Below are positions 35,475 to 44,664 of a stretch of DNA of 53,154 bases, in pieces. Origin of the DNA: Phytohabitans maris (GTDB lineage: Bacteria; Actinomycetota; Actinomycetes; Mycobacteriales; Micromonosporaceae). Location: positions 1 to 53,154 of the forward strand of contig NZ_JAVHUY010000063.1 in assembly GCF_031085175.1 (NCBI RefSeq). The letters run 5' to 3'. Position 1 is the stretch's first letter. Every line of letters begins with the position of its first letter. A model generated the notes under the pieces. The model made no database searches, was not told where the DNA came from, and saw nothing but the letters and a program-made list of their open reading frames with translations. A program made the translations under genes and the position numbers.

Positions 35475-37073
35475 CTAGAGCTCCCGAAACTCCCCGGCGC
35501 GCAGGCGTTCGACCACGACAAACTTCTGGATCTTGCCCGAAGGGGTACAGGGCAGGACATCCGTAACGAACCATCGCTTCGGTGTCTTGTGCGGAGCGAG
35601 GTGGGCGCGGACGTAGTCGTGCAGGGCCTGGGCGTCCACCGCCGCCGGATCGGCCGTGAGGACCGCGGCGACCTGTTCGCCCCAGCGCTCGTCCGGGAGC
35701 CCCACCACCGCGGCACCGGTCACCGCGGGGTGCGCCACCAGCACCTCTTCGATCTCCCGCGGGTAGATGTTCTCGCCGCCCCGGATGATCATGTCTTTGA
35801 GGCGGGACCGGACGGTGAGGTAGCCGCGCTCGTCCATGCTGCCGACATCGCCGGTGGCCAGCCAGCCGTCGTCGGACAGGGTCCGGCCGGTGGCCTCCGC
35901 CATGTCCCAGTAGCCGCTCATCACCTGCCGGCCCCGCGCCTGGATCTCGCCGGTCGCGCCGACCGGCACGACCTCTCCCGCGGGGTCGACCACCCGGACC
36001 GAGACGTACCGCTGCGGACGCCCTACCGTCTCCGTACGGTACCGGAGGGAGTCGGTCGGGCGCGTCTGCGCGATCGGTCCGCTGGTCTCGGTCTGGCCGA
36101 AGAGGTTGAACAGCGGTACTCCGAGCTCGCGCTCCACCCGCTGGGCCAGGGCCACCGTCACCGGGGCCCCACCCACCATGACCGAACGCAGCGTCGACAG
36201 GTCGTACCGGTGCCGCTGCGGATGATCGAGGATGTCGATGATCATCGTGGGAACCAGCAGCAGGCTCGTGCCGCCATGGGTCTCGATGGCCGCCATCACC
36301 TTGCCGGTCTCGAACCGCTGCATGATGACCTGGGTGCCGCCGTACGAGATGGCGGCGATCGTGCCGTGCCCCAGGCCGCCGATGTGAAACATCGGCATCG
36401 TGTTGATCCACACGTCGCCCGCCTTCAGGCCGGCGTTGCCCGCGACGGTGATCATGGAGTGGGTGATCGCCTGGTTGCTGAGCACCGCGCCCTTGGGAAC
36501 GCCCGTCGTGCCGGAGGTGTAGAGGATCTGCACCGGATCGGCCGGGGCGACCACCGGATCGCCGTCCTCCGCCGCCTCGCCACCGAGGTACGCGTCCCAC
36601 TCGTCCACGGCGATCCGGTGGCGCACGGTCGGGGCATCCGCGCCGGCCCTGCCGAGGATGGCGTGCATGTCCGTGCCGCGGTACGACCGTGAGTAGAAGA
36701 CGCCGGCGGCCGCCGACTGGTCCAGGACGTAGGCGAGCTCCTTCTCCCGATACGCCGGGTTGACCGGGACGAGGATCAGACCGGCGCGGGCGAGCGCGCA
36801 CTGGAGCAGCACGAACTCGGGACAGTTGGGCATCCAGACCGCGACCCGCTCGCCGCGGGCGAACGTGTGACGCAGCCGCCGCGCCAGCCTGGTGACATCC
36901 GCGTCCAGCCGGGCGTACGTCCACTGTCGCCGGTCTTCGAAGTCGACCTGCGCGAGGACGTCGGGGTGTGCCTGAGCCGCGCTCCGGAGCAGCCCGCTCA
37001 GGGTGTGTGGTTCGATGCCGTCGAGGCTCTCCGCCTCCCACAGAGACCGTGCCAGCGGCGTGTGCGGCGTCAT
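35475..37073 (-). CDS. AMP-forming fatty-acid-type acyl-CoA synthetase
   Basis: A 532-residue ANL-superfamily CoA ligase. P-loop YTSGTTGVPKGAVLSN, FGQTETSGPIAQ, the GDV motif WLATGDVGSMDERGYL, hinge SRLKDMIIRGGENIYPREIEEVL and the catalytic lysine PCTPSGKIQKFVV. All key residues are present. ATG 37073 overlaps the preceding crotonase stop by ATGA. It would activate an acid for beta-oxidation; the adjacent crotonase fits. A 110-bp AT-rich gap separates it from the importer operon, so it may be co-transcribed or end its own unit. Confidence 0.93.
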   Translation of the reverse strand: MTPHTPLARSLWEAESLDGIEPHTLSGLLRSAAQAHPDVLAQVDFEDRRQWTYARLDADVTRLARRLRHTFARGERVAVWMPNCPEFVLLQCALARAGLILVPVNPAYREKELAYVLDQSAAAGVFYSRSYRGTDMHAILGRAGADAPTVRHRIAVDEWDAYLGGEAAEDGDPVVAPADPVQILYTSGTTGVPKGAVLSNQAITHSMITVAGNAGLKAGDVWINTMPMFHIGGLGHGTIAAISYGGTQVIMQRFETGKVMAAIETHGGTSLLLVPTMIIDILDHPQRHRYDLSTLRSVMVGGAPVTVALAQRVERELGVPLFNLFGQTETSGPIAQTRPTDSLRYRTETVGRPQRYVSVRVVDPAGEVVPVGATGEIQARGRQVMSGYWDMAEATGRTLSDDGWLATGDVGSMDERGYLTVRSRLKDMIIRGGENIYPREIEEVLVAHPAVTGAAVVGLPDERWGEQVAAVLTADPAAVDAQALHDYVRAHLAPHKTPKRWFVTDVLPCTPSGKIQKFVVVERLRAGEFREL

Positions 37074-37864
37074 GGCTTCCGAAACCTCGCGATCCGCGCC
37101 TCGTGCTCGGCGGAGTCGTGCAGCGTGGTGTTGGCCAGGCGTTCGACGAACCGCTGCGCGCGCGGGTCGGCGTACGTGTTGACGTCGATCACGGCCTTGG
37201 CGAGGCCGAGGGTGTCCGGGGGTATGGCCATCAGGCCGCGGACGAACTCGTACACCGCGTCCATGAAGCCCTCTTCCGGAAAGATCTCCTGTACCAGCCC
37301 GATCGTCAACGCCCGCTCGGCGTCCACCCATTTGCCGGCCATCGCGAGGTACTTCGCCCAGGCGGGGCCGACCATCCGCACCAGCCGGCTGGACCCGCCG
37401 GCCCCGGGCAGGATGCCGATGTTCACCTCGGGGAGCCCGAACTGCGCCCGCGGCGTGCAGAACCGGAAGTCGCAGGAGAGCGCCATCTCCAGGCCCGCGC
37501 CGAGACAGGTCCCCTGGACCGCGGCGACGACCGGCTTCTCGATGGACTCGAAGTAGTCGTAGAGGTTGTGGATGGCGCGGTAGTGGCGGCGGTAGTTGAG
37601 GCCGGGCTGTCGCTCGTCCGAATCCAGCGGGGGGAAGCGGCCGGGCATCGAGTTGAGGTCGATGCCCGCGGCGAAGTACCTGCCCGTGGCGGTGATGACC
37701 ATGCAGCGAAGGTCGTCGCGCCGCTCCAACGCTGTCGCCGCGGTCCAGAAGGCCTCCGTCATCTCCAGCGTGATGGCGTTGAGGGCGGCCGGGCGGTTCA
37801 GCTCGACCGTGACCACGCCGTCGGCCTCGATGATCCGTACCTGCTCGCTGTCCGCCGTGGACAC
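37070..37864 (-). CDS. Enoyl-CoA hydratase (crotonase) with both catalytic glutamates
   Basis: A 264-residue crotonase. The oxyanion-hole residues lie in RYFAAGIDL and QGTCLGAGLEM. The glutamates matching Glu144 and Glu164 of rat crotonase are present in GLEMALSCDF and GLPEVNIG, so ordinary hydration of 2-enoyl-CoA is expected. I start at GTG 37864, 6 bases after GAGGAGG; the GTG at 37870 directly abuts that site. It is divergent from the flavin monooxygenase gene and shares an inverted-repeat promoter region with it. Confidence 0.9.
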   Translation of the reverse strand: MSTADSEQVRIIEADGVVTVELNRPAALNAITLEMTEAFWTAATALERRDDLRCMVITATGRYFAAGIDLNSMPGRFPPLDSDERQPGLNYRRHYRAIHNLYDYFESIEKPVVAAVQGTCLGAGLEMALSCDFRFCTPRAQFGLPEVNIGILPGAGGSSRLVRMVGPAWAKYLAMAGKWVDAERALTIGLVQEIFPEEGFMDAVYEFVRGLMAIPPDTLGLAKAVIDVNTYADPRAQRFVERLANTTLHDSAEHEARIARFRKP

Positions 37865-37923
37865 ACGCACCCTCCTCGGTCAAGTCCTCACGTGCCCGCG
37901 TCAGCGGTCCTTACCATGACATC

Positions 37924-38012
37924 TATCCGCACAGTATGGCCATATCGTCCCGCTGGTCAACGTCGGTCTTCCTGGTTGCGGGCCGAATCCCTCCGGCAAT
38001 ACTATGCGGATA
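37924..38012. promoter_or_regulatory. Paired inverted 14-bp elements in the divergent crotonase/monooxygenase promoter
   Basis: TATCCGCACAGTAT (37924-37937) and ATACTATGCGGATA (37999-38012) are reverse complements at 13 of 14 positions, 61 bp apart. Read in the direction of each gene, both give ATACTRTGCGGATA and contain a GATAAT/GATAGA -10-like hexamer. They are probably matched promoters or operators for the two divergent genes. Confidence 0.65.
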
Positions 38013-38035
38013 ATCCGTGGAGTTAGGGGTATTGC

Positions 38036-39649
38036 ATGACCGAGAACGCTGTGGACCACGACGTTGTCATCGTCGGCGCCGGGGTATGCGGCCTCTACGC
38101 CCTCCACCTGATGCTGAAGCAGGGCCTGCGGGTCGCCGTGCTGGAGCGGGCCGACGGCCTGGGCGGCACCTGGTACGCGAACCGGTACCCGGGCTGCCGC
38201 TTCGACTCGGAGAGCTACACCTACGGATACTCCTTCTCCGAGGAGCTGCTGCGGGAATGGAGCTGGAGCGAGCTCTTCGCGGCACGGCCGGAGACGCTGG
38301 ACTACCTCAACCACGTCGCGGACCGGTTCGAGCTGACCAAGCACATCCAGTTCGGCAGCACGGTCGTCGCGGCCGCCTACGACGAGAGCCGCAGCGCCTG
38401 GACGGTACGCCTGGACGACGGCCGGAGCCTCTCCACGCGGTTTCTGATGACCGCGATCGGCCACCTCTCGGCCCCGGTCATGCCGCGGATCCCCGGGTTG
38501 GACAGCTTCCAGGGCAGGTCGTTCCACACGTACCACTGGCCGAGCGAGGGGGTCGAGCTGACCGGCCAGCGCGTCGCCGTCGTAGGCACCGGATCCACCG
38601 GCGTCCAGATCATCGCCGAGATCGCCGACAAGGTCGACCAACTCGTCGTCTTCCAGCGCAACCCCAACTGGTGCGCCCCGTTGCACAACCGTCCCATCGG
38701 CAGCGAGGAGATGGAGCGGATCAAGGCGTCCTACGACGAGATCTTCGAGCGGTGCGCGCAGACGCCGGGCGGCTTCCTGCACGGGCCGGACCGCCGGAAG
38801 GTCTTCGAGCTCTCCGAAGAGGAACGGCTCGCCTTCTGGGAGGAGCTGTACGCCGCGCCGGGCTTCGGCATCTGGCTCGGCAACTTCCGCGACACCTTCA
38901 TGGACGAAGCGGCCAACGCGGAGCTCAGCGCGTTCATCGCCGGCAAGATCAGGCAGCGGGTCAGCGACCCCGCCGTCGCCGACAAGCTGATCCCCCGCGA
39001 TCACGGGTTCGGCGCGAAACGGGTACCCCTCGAGACCCGCTACTACGAGGCGTACAACCGGCCCAACGTGCGGCTCGTGGACATCAAACAGACGCCGATC
39101 GAGCGGGTGACGCCGGCCGGGATCCGCACCGGCGAAGCCGAGTACGCCTTCGACCTGATCGTCTACGCCACCGGGTTCGACGGGGTCACCGGACCGTTCG
39201 ACCGCATCGACATCACCGGCGTCGGCGGCGTGAAGCTCGCCGACAAGTGGGCGGACGGCCCCCGGACCCTGCTGGGCACCCAGATCAACGGATTCCCCAA
39301 CCTGTTCACCCTCGTCGGCCCCCAGAGCGGCTCGGTCGCGACGAACTTCCCCCGGGGTATCGAGGAGGCCTGCGAGTGGGTCTCCGGCCTCGTCGCCTTC
39401 GTCCGGGAGCGCGGGTACCAGCGCGTCGAAGCCACCGCGTCGGCCGAACAGCAGTGGGTCGACCACGTCAAGGAGATGGCGGCGAAGGTCCTGCTGAGCC
39501 GAACCAGGTCCTGGTTCACCGGCTACAACCCCAACCTCGACCGGAGCACCGAGAACCGGTACGTGATGTACACCGGCGGCGCCGTGCGCTACCGCCAGCG
39601 GCTCCAGGAGCAGGCCGCGAACGGGTATCCCGGCTTCACCATGGCGTGA
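38036..39649 (+). CDS. Flavin monooxygenase, Baeyer-Villiger type
   Basis: A 537-residue FAD/NADPH monooxygenase. FAD motif GAGVCG (14-19), the Baeyer-Villiger fingerprint FxGxxxHxxxWP as FQGRSFHTYHWP (158-169), then the NADPH motif GTGSTG (184-189) and the conserved YATGFD. These are the features of cyclohexanone-, steroid- and terpenone-type BVMOs, which turn ketones into esters or lactones. Start ATG 38036 has AGGGG upstream. Its neighbours (SDR, phosphotriesterase-like lactonase) fit ketone oxidation followed by lactone opening. The substrate is unknown. Confidence 0.93.
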   Translation: MTENAVDHDVVIVGAGVCGLYALHLMLKQGLRVAVLERADGLGGTWYANRYPGCRFDSESYTYGYSFSEELLREWSWSELFAARPETLDYLNHVADRFELTKHIQFGSTVVAAAYDESRSAWTVRLDDGRSLSTRFLMTAIGHLSAPVMPRIPGLDSFQGRSFHTYHWPSEGVELTGQRVAVVGTGSTGVQIIAEIADKVDQLVVFQRNPNWCAPLHNRPIGSEEMERIKASYDEIFERCAQTPGGFLHGPDRRKVFELSEEERLAFWEELYAAPGFGIWLGNFRDTFMDEAANAELSAFIAGKIRQRVSDPAVADKLIPRDHGFGAKRVPLETRYYEAYNRPNVRLVDIKQTPIERVTPAGIRTGEAEYAFDLIVYATGFDGVTGPFDRIDITGVGGVKLADKWADGPRTLLGTQINGFPNLFTLVGPQSGSVATNFPRGIEEACEWVSGLVAFVRERGYQRVEATASAEQQWVDHVKEMAAKVLLSRTRSWFTGYNPNLDRSTENRYVMYTGGAVRYRQRLQEQAANGYPGFTMA

Positions 39650-39652
39650 GCC

Positions 39653-40597
39653 CTACGCGGTCTCCGCCTTCCGGACCTGCTCGGCCACCGCGGCGAACTC
39701 GCCCTCGTGCGAGGTCGGAACCACGTACCCCGTCGGATCTTCGACCTGGTCCATGCGGTCGGCGACGTCCTTGCCGGAGACGGGGACCGCGGGGTCGCTG
39801 AGCCAGCCCTGGGTCACCCCCACGAACGCCCTGGCGTACCGGCCCGCCACCGCGGAGTACATCCGCCCGGTGACCCGGCAGGCCGGGCTGGCCAGATAGC
39901 TGACCAGGGGCGTGACCAGGTCGGCTCGCATGCGCGGGACCAGCGCCCGGCGGTCCTCGCGGGGCCACGAGATCCTGGTACGGCCGGGGTTGGTCGCGGC
40001 TGCGGGCAGCACGATGTTGGCCAGCACGCCGTGCTCCGCGCCCTCGATCGCGAGCACGTTGGTCATCCCGAGCAGGCCGGCCTTGGCCGCACCGTACGCC
40101 AGCTGGCCCCGCATCCCGAACAGGCCCGCGCCCGAGCTCAGCGAGACGATGCGCCCGAAGCCGCGGCGCGTCATGCCGCGGTAGGCCTCCTGGGACAGCA
40201 ACACCGCGCCACGGAGGTTGACCCTCAGCATCGTGTCCAGGTGGTCGAGGTCGACCTCCTCCACGGCGGCCTGCCGGACCACGGCGGCGTTGTTCACCAG
40301 CGCGTCGAGCCGGCCGAAGGTGTCTTCGGCGAGCGCGACCAGCTCGACCGCGGTCTCCGGCTCGCCGACCGCGCCGACATGCGCCACGGCGCGTCCGCCG
40401 GCCTCGACGATCTCTTCCGCCACCACCTGTGCCGTCGGCCGCCCGCTGTCCTCGTCGCGGCCGATGTCGTTTACCACCACGGACGCGCCCTGCCCGGCGA
40501 AGGCGACGGCGAACTGGCGGCCCAGGCCGTGCCCCGCCCCGGTGATGATCACTGACCGGCCGGCGAGCCCCGCGCCGTCCCGCGCCGCGGCCGTCAT
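39653..40597 (-). CDS. Short-chain dehydrogenase of the multifunctional-enzyme type
   Basis: A 314-residue SDR. TGAGHGLG (19-26), NNAAVV, SLSSGAG and YGAAK give a complete active site. Its length and the ~60-residue C-terminal extension resemble the 3-hydroxyacyl-CoA dehydrogenase domain of peroxisomal MFE-2 and mycobacterial homologues. So it may act on a 3-hydroxyacyl-CoA or on a cyclic alcohol. It overlaps the lactonase stop by ATGA and converges on the BVMO gene with only 3 bp between stops. Confidence 0.9.
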   Translation of the reverse strand: MTAAARDGAGLAGRSVIITGAGHGLGRQFAVAFAGQGASVVVNDIGRDEDSGRPTAQVVAEEIVEAGGRAVAHVGAVGEPETAVELVALAEDTFGRLDALVNNAAVVRQAAVEEVDLDHLDTMLRVNLRGAVLLSQEAYRGMTRRGFGRIVSLSSGAGLFGMRGQLAYGAAKAGLLGMTNVLAIEGAEHGVLANIVLPAAATNPGRTRISWPREDRRALVPRMRADLVTPLVSYLASPACRVTGRMYSAVAGRYARAFVGVTQGWLSDPAVPVSGKDVADRMDQVEDPTGYVVPTSHEGEFAAVAEQVRKAETA

Positions 40598-41574
40598 TCG
40601 CCCGCACCCGCGGCGAAGATCCGGCGCGGATTGTCGATCGTCATGAGCTGGATCTCCTCCGTGCTAATCCGTTCCCGCAGCATCGGGATCACCTCGTCCG
40701 GAATGGTGGTGAGACGGGAACGCGGCATGTAGGTTTCCTTCTCCTCGGCGGACAGAAAGTCGCACCAGCACATCGAGTCGTGCGACATGACCATCTGGCT
40801 GGCGTAGCCGCGGCGGCACATCTCCACCACGACGTCCACCCGCTGCTCCACGGTCAGCCGGAACCACGGCGGCGCGTCGAGCCCGAACCGGTCCATCCCG
40901 ATGTAGCTGCCCCGTTCACAGAGCGCCGAGAGGTAGGCGAAATCGGTGGAGTCCCCGCAGTGCCCGATCACCACCCGGCTCAGGTCGACCCCTTCGCGCG
41001 CGAAGACGTCCTGCTGCATGAGGCCGACCTTGGTCTTCGGGCGGGTGTGCGTGGTGATCGGCGCGCCGGTCGCCACCTGCGCCCGGGCGGCCGCCCGGAG
41101 CATCATCTCGTTCTCCCGGTCCAGGACCGGATCGGTGCCGGCCTTGATGATTCCGGCCTTGACGCCGGTATCGGCGTAGCCGACGGTCAGGTCCCGAACG
41201 AACAGCTCGGCCATCCGGTCCGGATCCGTCGTCTCCTCGGGCGCCTTGTACCTGAACGGGTACGGGACGGGAAAGTGCGGGTGGACGCCGGTCGAGAAGA
41301 TGACGTTGACATTGGTCGCCGCCGCCGCGATCCGCCGGATCAGCGGGACGTCGCGGGACATGTTCGGCGGCGTGCAGTCGACGATCGTGCGGACGCCGCG
41401 GTCGCCGGCCGCGCGCACCTGCGTCGCGACCTCGTCGGCCCGGGCGGTCAGGTCATCGAGGTGCGGCCACTGGTCGTGCAGGTTCGCCGACTTCACCATC
41501 AGATGCTCGTGCATCAGCGTGAAGCCCAGGTCGGCAACGTCGACCGGTCCCAGCGCCGTCTCCACCGTCGCCAT
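40594..41574 (-). CDS. Phosphotriesterase-like metal-dependent hydrolase, probable lactonase
   Basis: A 326-residue TIM-barrel hydrolase of the phosphotriesterase family. The binuclear metal set is complete: HEH (His22, His24), the bridging lysine in GIIKAGTD, THT, GHCGDS and the aspartate in MSHDSMCW. Most bacterial members are lactonases. Beside a BVMO this suggests opening of the lactone product. It is the promoter-proximal gene of a two-gene minus-strand unit and diverges from the CitE-like gene at a double palindrome. Confidence 0.87.
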   Translation of the reverse strand: MATVETALGPVDVADLGFTLMHEHLMVKSANLHDQWPHLDDLTARADEVATQVRAAGDRGVRTIVDCTPPNMSRDVPLIRRIAAAATNVNVIFSTGVHPHFPVPYPFRYKAPEETTDPDRMAELFVRDLTVGYADTGVKAGIIKAGTDPVLDRENEMMLRAAARAQVATGAPITTHTRPKTKVGLMQQDVFAREGVDLSRVVIGHCGDSTDFAYLSALCERGSYIGMDRFGLDAPPWFRLTVEQRVDVVVEMCRRGYASQMVMSHDSMCWCDFLSAEEKETYMPRSRLTTIPDEVIPMLRERISTEEIQLMTIDNPRRIFAAGAGE

Positions 41575-41590
41575 CGCCTCTCCCCTGTCG

Positions 41591-41624
41591 CTATACCCTT
41601 ACTATGCATATAGTACGGGTACTA
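41591..41624. promoter_or_regulatory. Two symmetric 14-bp boxes between lactonase and CitE-like genes
   Basis: Box A CTATAC-CC-TTACTA (41591-41604) and box B TAGTAC-GG-GTACTA (41611-41624, a 6-bp palindrome around GG) are inverted relative to each other, centres 20 bp apart. Between them TACTAT and ATAGTA form another dyad around GCAT. A TATAGT -10-like hexamer (41609-41614) points towards the CitE-like gene. A dimeric regulator binding two helical turns apart is a natural reading. Confidence 0.65.
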
Positions 41625-41657
41625 AGGAACGGCCTCCAAGCAGACCGCGAGGTATGA

Positions 41658-42560
41658 GTGAGTACGAGTGGCACGTCGTCGTTGGGGAAGTATGTCGGGG
41701 TTCGCAGCATTATGGAGTCCCCGATCATGGACGACCGGAAGTGGGCGAAGGTTCCGGACATCCCCGCCGACTCCTTCATGCTCGATCTGGAGGACAGCGT
41801 CTCCCCGGCACTCAAGGAGGCCGCTCGCGACAAGGCCGTCCAATACCTGGCCCAGCCCGACTACTTCCAGCACAAGCCGGTCCTGGCCCGCCCCAACCAC
41901 CTGTCCACGCCCTGGGGCAAGGACGACCTGGTGGCACTGGCCGAGGCCGGCGTCGGCTGCCTCGCCTATCCGAAGGTCGGTACCGTCGAGGAGCTGGACG
42001 AGGTCCGGGCGATCCTGAACGCGCACGGCGCGGACCCGGACGTCTTCGCCATCGTCGAAACCGCCGACGGGGTGCTCAACGCCGCCGCGATAGCCCGCCA
42101 CCCCAGCGTGTGCGGGCTGATGTTCGGCCCCGGAGACCTCAGTGTCGACAGTGGAATCACGTTGCTCACCGCCGGCGGCGAGCTGAATCCGGCCCTGGTG
42201 GCGCCGAAGGTGCACACGGTCCTGGCCGGCGCCGCGGCCGGCGTACCGACCGCCGACATCGCCTACCTGACCAACATCCGCGACCTCGACGAGGCGCGCC
42301 GCAAGTACCAGGACTCCCAGTTGCTCGGCTTCACCACCGGGATCACGTTCTACCCGCCGCACGTGCCGGTCGTGAACGCGGTGTTCGGTCCCTCCGAGCA
42401 GGAGGTGGCGCGCGCCCTGGAGATCGTCGACGCCTACGAGCAGGTGCGTAGCCGGGGCGAGACGGCGGTCACGCTGGCCGACGGCCGGGTCCTGCTCGTC
42501 CACGACTACGAGAAGGCGCTCGTCGTCCGTGCCCGCGCCCGCGCCATCGGCCTCGCCTAG
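41658..42560 (+). CDS. CitE-like / HpcH-HpaI family CoA-ester lyase
   Basis: A 300-residue TIM-barrel lyase/aldolase. DSFMLDLEDSVSPALKEAAR, VFAIVETADGVLNAAAIA and FGPGDLSVD hold the Mg-binding acidic residues. CitE-like proteins cleave citramalyl-, malyl- or 3-hydroxy-3-methyl-type CoA esters, or release malate/acetyl groups by thioesterase action. The N-terminus (RSIMESPIMDDRKWAKV) departs from the usual FVPGDRP motif, so the subfamily is uncertain. It starts at GTG 41658 and is followed after 35 bp by acetoacetyl-CoA synthetase. It may release acetyl-CoA, pyruvate or acetoacetate. Confidence 0.85.
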   Translation: MSTSGTSSLGKYVGVRSIMESPIMDDRKWAKVPDIPADSFMLDLEDSVSPALKEAARDKAVQYLAQPDYFQHKPVLARPNHLSTPWGKDDLVALAEAGVGCLAYPKVGTVEELDEVRAILNAHGADPDVFAIVETADGVLNAAAIARHPSVCGLMFGPGDLSVDSGITLLTAGGELNPALVAPKVHTVLAGAAAGVPTADIAYLTNIRDLDEARRKYQDSQLLGFTTGITFYPPHVPVVNAVFGPSEQEVARALEIVDAYEQVRSRGETAVTLADGRVLLVHDYEKALVVRARARAIGLA

Positions 42561-42595
42561 ATGCGCTCGCCCGGTCTCGACGACGCCAGGACAGG

Positions 42596-44572
42596 ATGAC
42601 AATGGAGCAGCTGGAGCCAATCTGGGTCCCGCCGGACGAGCTCGTCGCGAGCGCCAACGTGACCCGCTTCGCCGAGCGCGTGTCGAAGTCGACGGGCCTG
42701 GTCATGGACGACTACCACGCGCTCTGGCAGTGGTCGGTGGCCGACCTGGACGGTTTCTGGCAAGCCGTCTGGGAGCACTTCGGCCTGACCGCCTTCGGCA
42801 CCGCCGAGCGCGCGCTCGCCGACGACCGGATGCCGGGCGCGTCGTGGTTTCCGGGCGTGCGGCTCAACTTCGCCGAGTACCTGCTCGGCCGCGAGGTTCC
42901 CGGCGGCGACGACGCGGTGGCCATTGTGGACGCCGCGGAGAATCGCCCGCCGGTCGAGATCACCCGCGGCGAACTCCGCCGTGGCGTGGCGGCCCTGGCG
43001 CAGGCGCTGCGCGGGATGGGGATCCAGCCCGGCGACGTCGTGGCCGGCTACCTGCCCAACATCCCGCAGGCGGTGACCGCGATGTTGGCGGCGGCGGCGA
43101 TCGGGGCGATCTGGTCGTCGGTGGGCCAGGACTACGCGCCGGCCGCGGCGGTCAACCGCTTCGGCCAGCTACGGCCGCGGGTGCTGATCGCGGCCGACGG
43201 GTACGTGTTCGCCGGGCGGGTACACCGCAGGACCGGGGCGGTCAGGGAGATCCGCGCGGGGCTGCCGACCGTCGAGCGCGTCGTCATGATCTCGCGCCTG
43301 GACGGTGCCGACCTGGACGGCGACTGGCTTCGCTGGGACGGCATCCCCCAGCCGGACGGCCCGCTCGCCTACGCCCGGGTGCCCTTCGACCACCCGCTCT
43401 GGGTGCTCTTCTCCTCGGGCACGACCGGTCGGCCGAAGGGGATCGTCCACGGCCACGGCGGCATTCTGGTGGAGACCGTCAAGCAGATGTCCCTGCACTG
43501 GAACCTCTCCGGCGGCGACCGGGTGTTCTGGTTCACCTCGCCGAGCTGGGTGATGTGGAACCTGCAGCTGTCCACATTGGCCGTCGGCGCCGGCGTCGTC
43601 TGCTACGACGGCTCGCCCACCAGCCCCGACCCGGGCCGGCTCTGGGACCTCGTCGCCGCCACCGGGGCCACCTTCTTCGGCGCGAGCCCCGGCTACCTCC
43701 AGGCCACCGCCAACCACGGGCTGGCACCGGCGGCCGCGTTCGACCTGGCCGCGCTGCGGGCCATGGGCAGCACCGGCTCGCCGCTGCCGCCGGCCCTGCA
43801 CCGCTGGGCGTACGAGCGGGTCGGGCCGCTGCCGCTGTGGTCGATGAGCGGCGGCACCGACATCGCGGGCGCCTTCCTCGGCGGCGTGCCGACGGTCCCG
43901 ATCTGGCCCGGCCAGCTCTCGGTCCGCTGCCTCGGCGTGGCGGCACAGGCCTGGACCGAGGAGGGCGCCCCGGTCGTCGACCGGGTGGGCGAGCTCGTCG
44001 TCACCCGGCCGATGCCCAGCATGCCGGTGGCGTTCTGGGACGACCGCACCGGGGAGCGCTATCGGGAGGCGTACTTCTCGACGTTTCCGGGGACGTGGCG
44101 GCACGGCGACTGGATCTCGATCACCCCGTGGGGCAGCTGCGTCGTGCACGGCCGCTCCGACTCGACCCTCAACCGCAACGGCGTGCGCATCGGCAGCGCC
44201 GAGATCTACGCGGTGGTCGAGGCGATCGACGGCGTCGACGAGGCCTTGGTCGCCGGCGTGGAGCTGGCCGACGGCGGGTACTGGATGCCGCTGTTCGTGG
44301 CCCTGTCCCCCGGCCGGGAGCTGACCGACGAGCTGCGTGCCACGGTGAACGACGCGGTCCGCACGCAGGCCTCGCCGAGGCACGTGCCGGACGAGATCAT
44401 CCAGGTGAGCGGCATCCCACACACCCGGACCGGCAAGAAGCTGGAGATACCCGTCAAACGGCTGCTCCAGGGTGCCGCGGTCGCGGACGTGGCGACCCCC
44501 GACGCGGTTGACGACCCGGAACTCCTCGCGCAGTACGCCGCCCTGGCCCGGCGAGGCGGCGCGCGGCGATGA
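42596..44572 (+). CDS. Acetoacetyl-CoA synthetase
   Basis: A 658-residue acetoacetate:CoA ligase (AMP-forming). The length and family-specific segments VRLNFAEYLL, FSSGTTGRPKGIVHGHGG, WVMWNLQLSTL, FFGASPGYL and GGTDIAGAFLGG set it apart from acetyl-CoA synthetase. The P-loop and SGIPHTRTGKKLEIPVK with its catalytic lysine are intact. It would rescue acetoacetate set free by a lyase or hydrolase in this cluster for thiolase cleavage. ATG 42596 is used; ATG 42602 is 6 bases after ACAGG and may be the true start. Confidence 0.92.
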   Translation: MTMEQLEPIWVPPDELVASANVTRFAERVSKSTGLVMDDYHALWQWSVADLDGFWQAVWEHFGLTAFGTAERALADDRMPGASWFPGVRLNFAEYLLGREVPGGDDAVAIVDAAENRPPVEITRGELRRGVAALAQALRGMGIQPGDVVAGYLPNIPQAVTAMLAAAAIGAIWSSVGQDYAPAAAVNRFGQLRPRVLIAADGYVFAGRVHRRTGAVREIRAGLPTVERVVMISRLDGADLDGDWLRWDGIPQPDGPLAYARVPFDHPLWVLFSSGTTGRPKGIVHGHGGILVETVKQMSLHWNLSGGDRVFWFTSPSWVMWNLQLSTLAVGAGVVCYDGSPTSPDPGRLWDLVAATGATFFGASPGYLQATANHGLAPAAAFDLAALRAMGSTGSPLPPALHRWAYERVGPLPLWSMSGGTDIAGAFLGGVPTVPIWPGQLSVRCLGVAAQAWTEEGAPVVDRVGELVVTRPMPSMPVAFWDDRTGERYREAYFSTFPGTWRHGDWISITPWGSCVVHGRSDSTLNRNGVRIGSAEIYAVVEAIDGVDEALVAGVELADGGYWMPLFVALSPGRELTDELRATVNDAVRTQASPRHVPDEIIQVSGIPHTRTGKKLEIPVKRLLQGAAVADVATPDAVDDPELLAQYAALARRGGARR

Positions 44573-44593
44573 GGAGGCGGGTGGCTGCGTTTG

Positions 44594-44614
44594 TTACGTA
44601 TAGTTAGGGTACTA
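44594..44614 (+). promoter_or_regulatory. Promoter/operator of the GntR gene
   Basis: TTACGTATAGT (44594-44604) contains a TATAGT -10-like hexamer. It overlaps TAGTTA-GG-GTACTA (44601-44614), which matches box B of the lactonase/CitE region at 12 of 14 positions. A small CCTGG-CACA-CCAGG hairpin follows at 44615-44628. This suggests that the GntR protein binds its own promoter. Confidence 0.55.
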
Positions 44615-44664
44615 CCTGGCACACCAGGACGACTTCTTCCCCCTACTGACAGGAAAGGTGTTCC

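Noticed and set aside
38020-38035. GAGTTAGGGGTATT before the BVMO gene as another GntR box.
   Set aside because: It differs by an inserted G and its AGGGG is at ribosome-binding-site distance from the ATG.
41654-42451. ATG 41654 opening an alternative frame over the CitE-like gene.
   Set aside because: The product is Arg/Gly-rich without motifs; the GTG 41658 frame encodes a clear CitE-like barrel.
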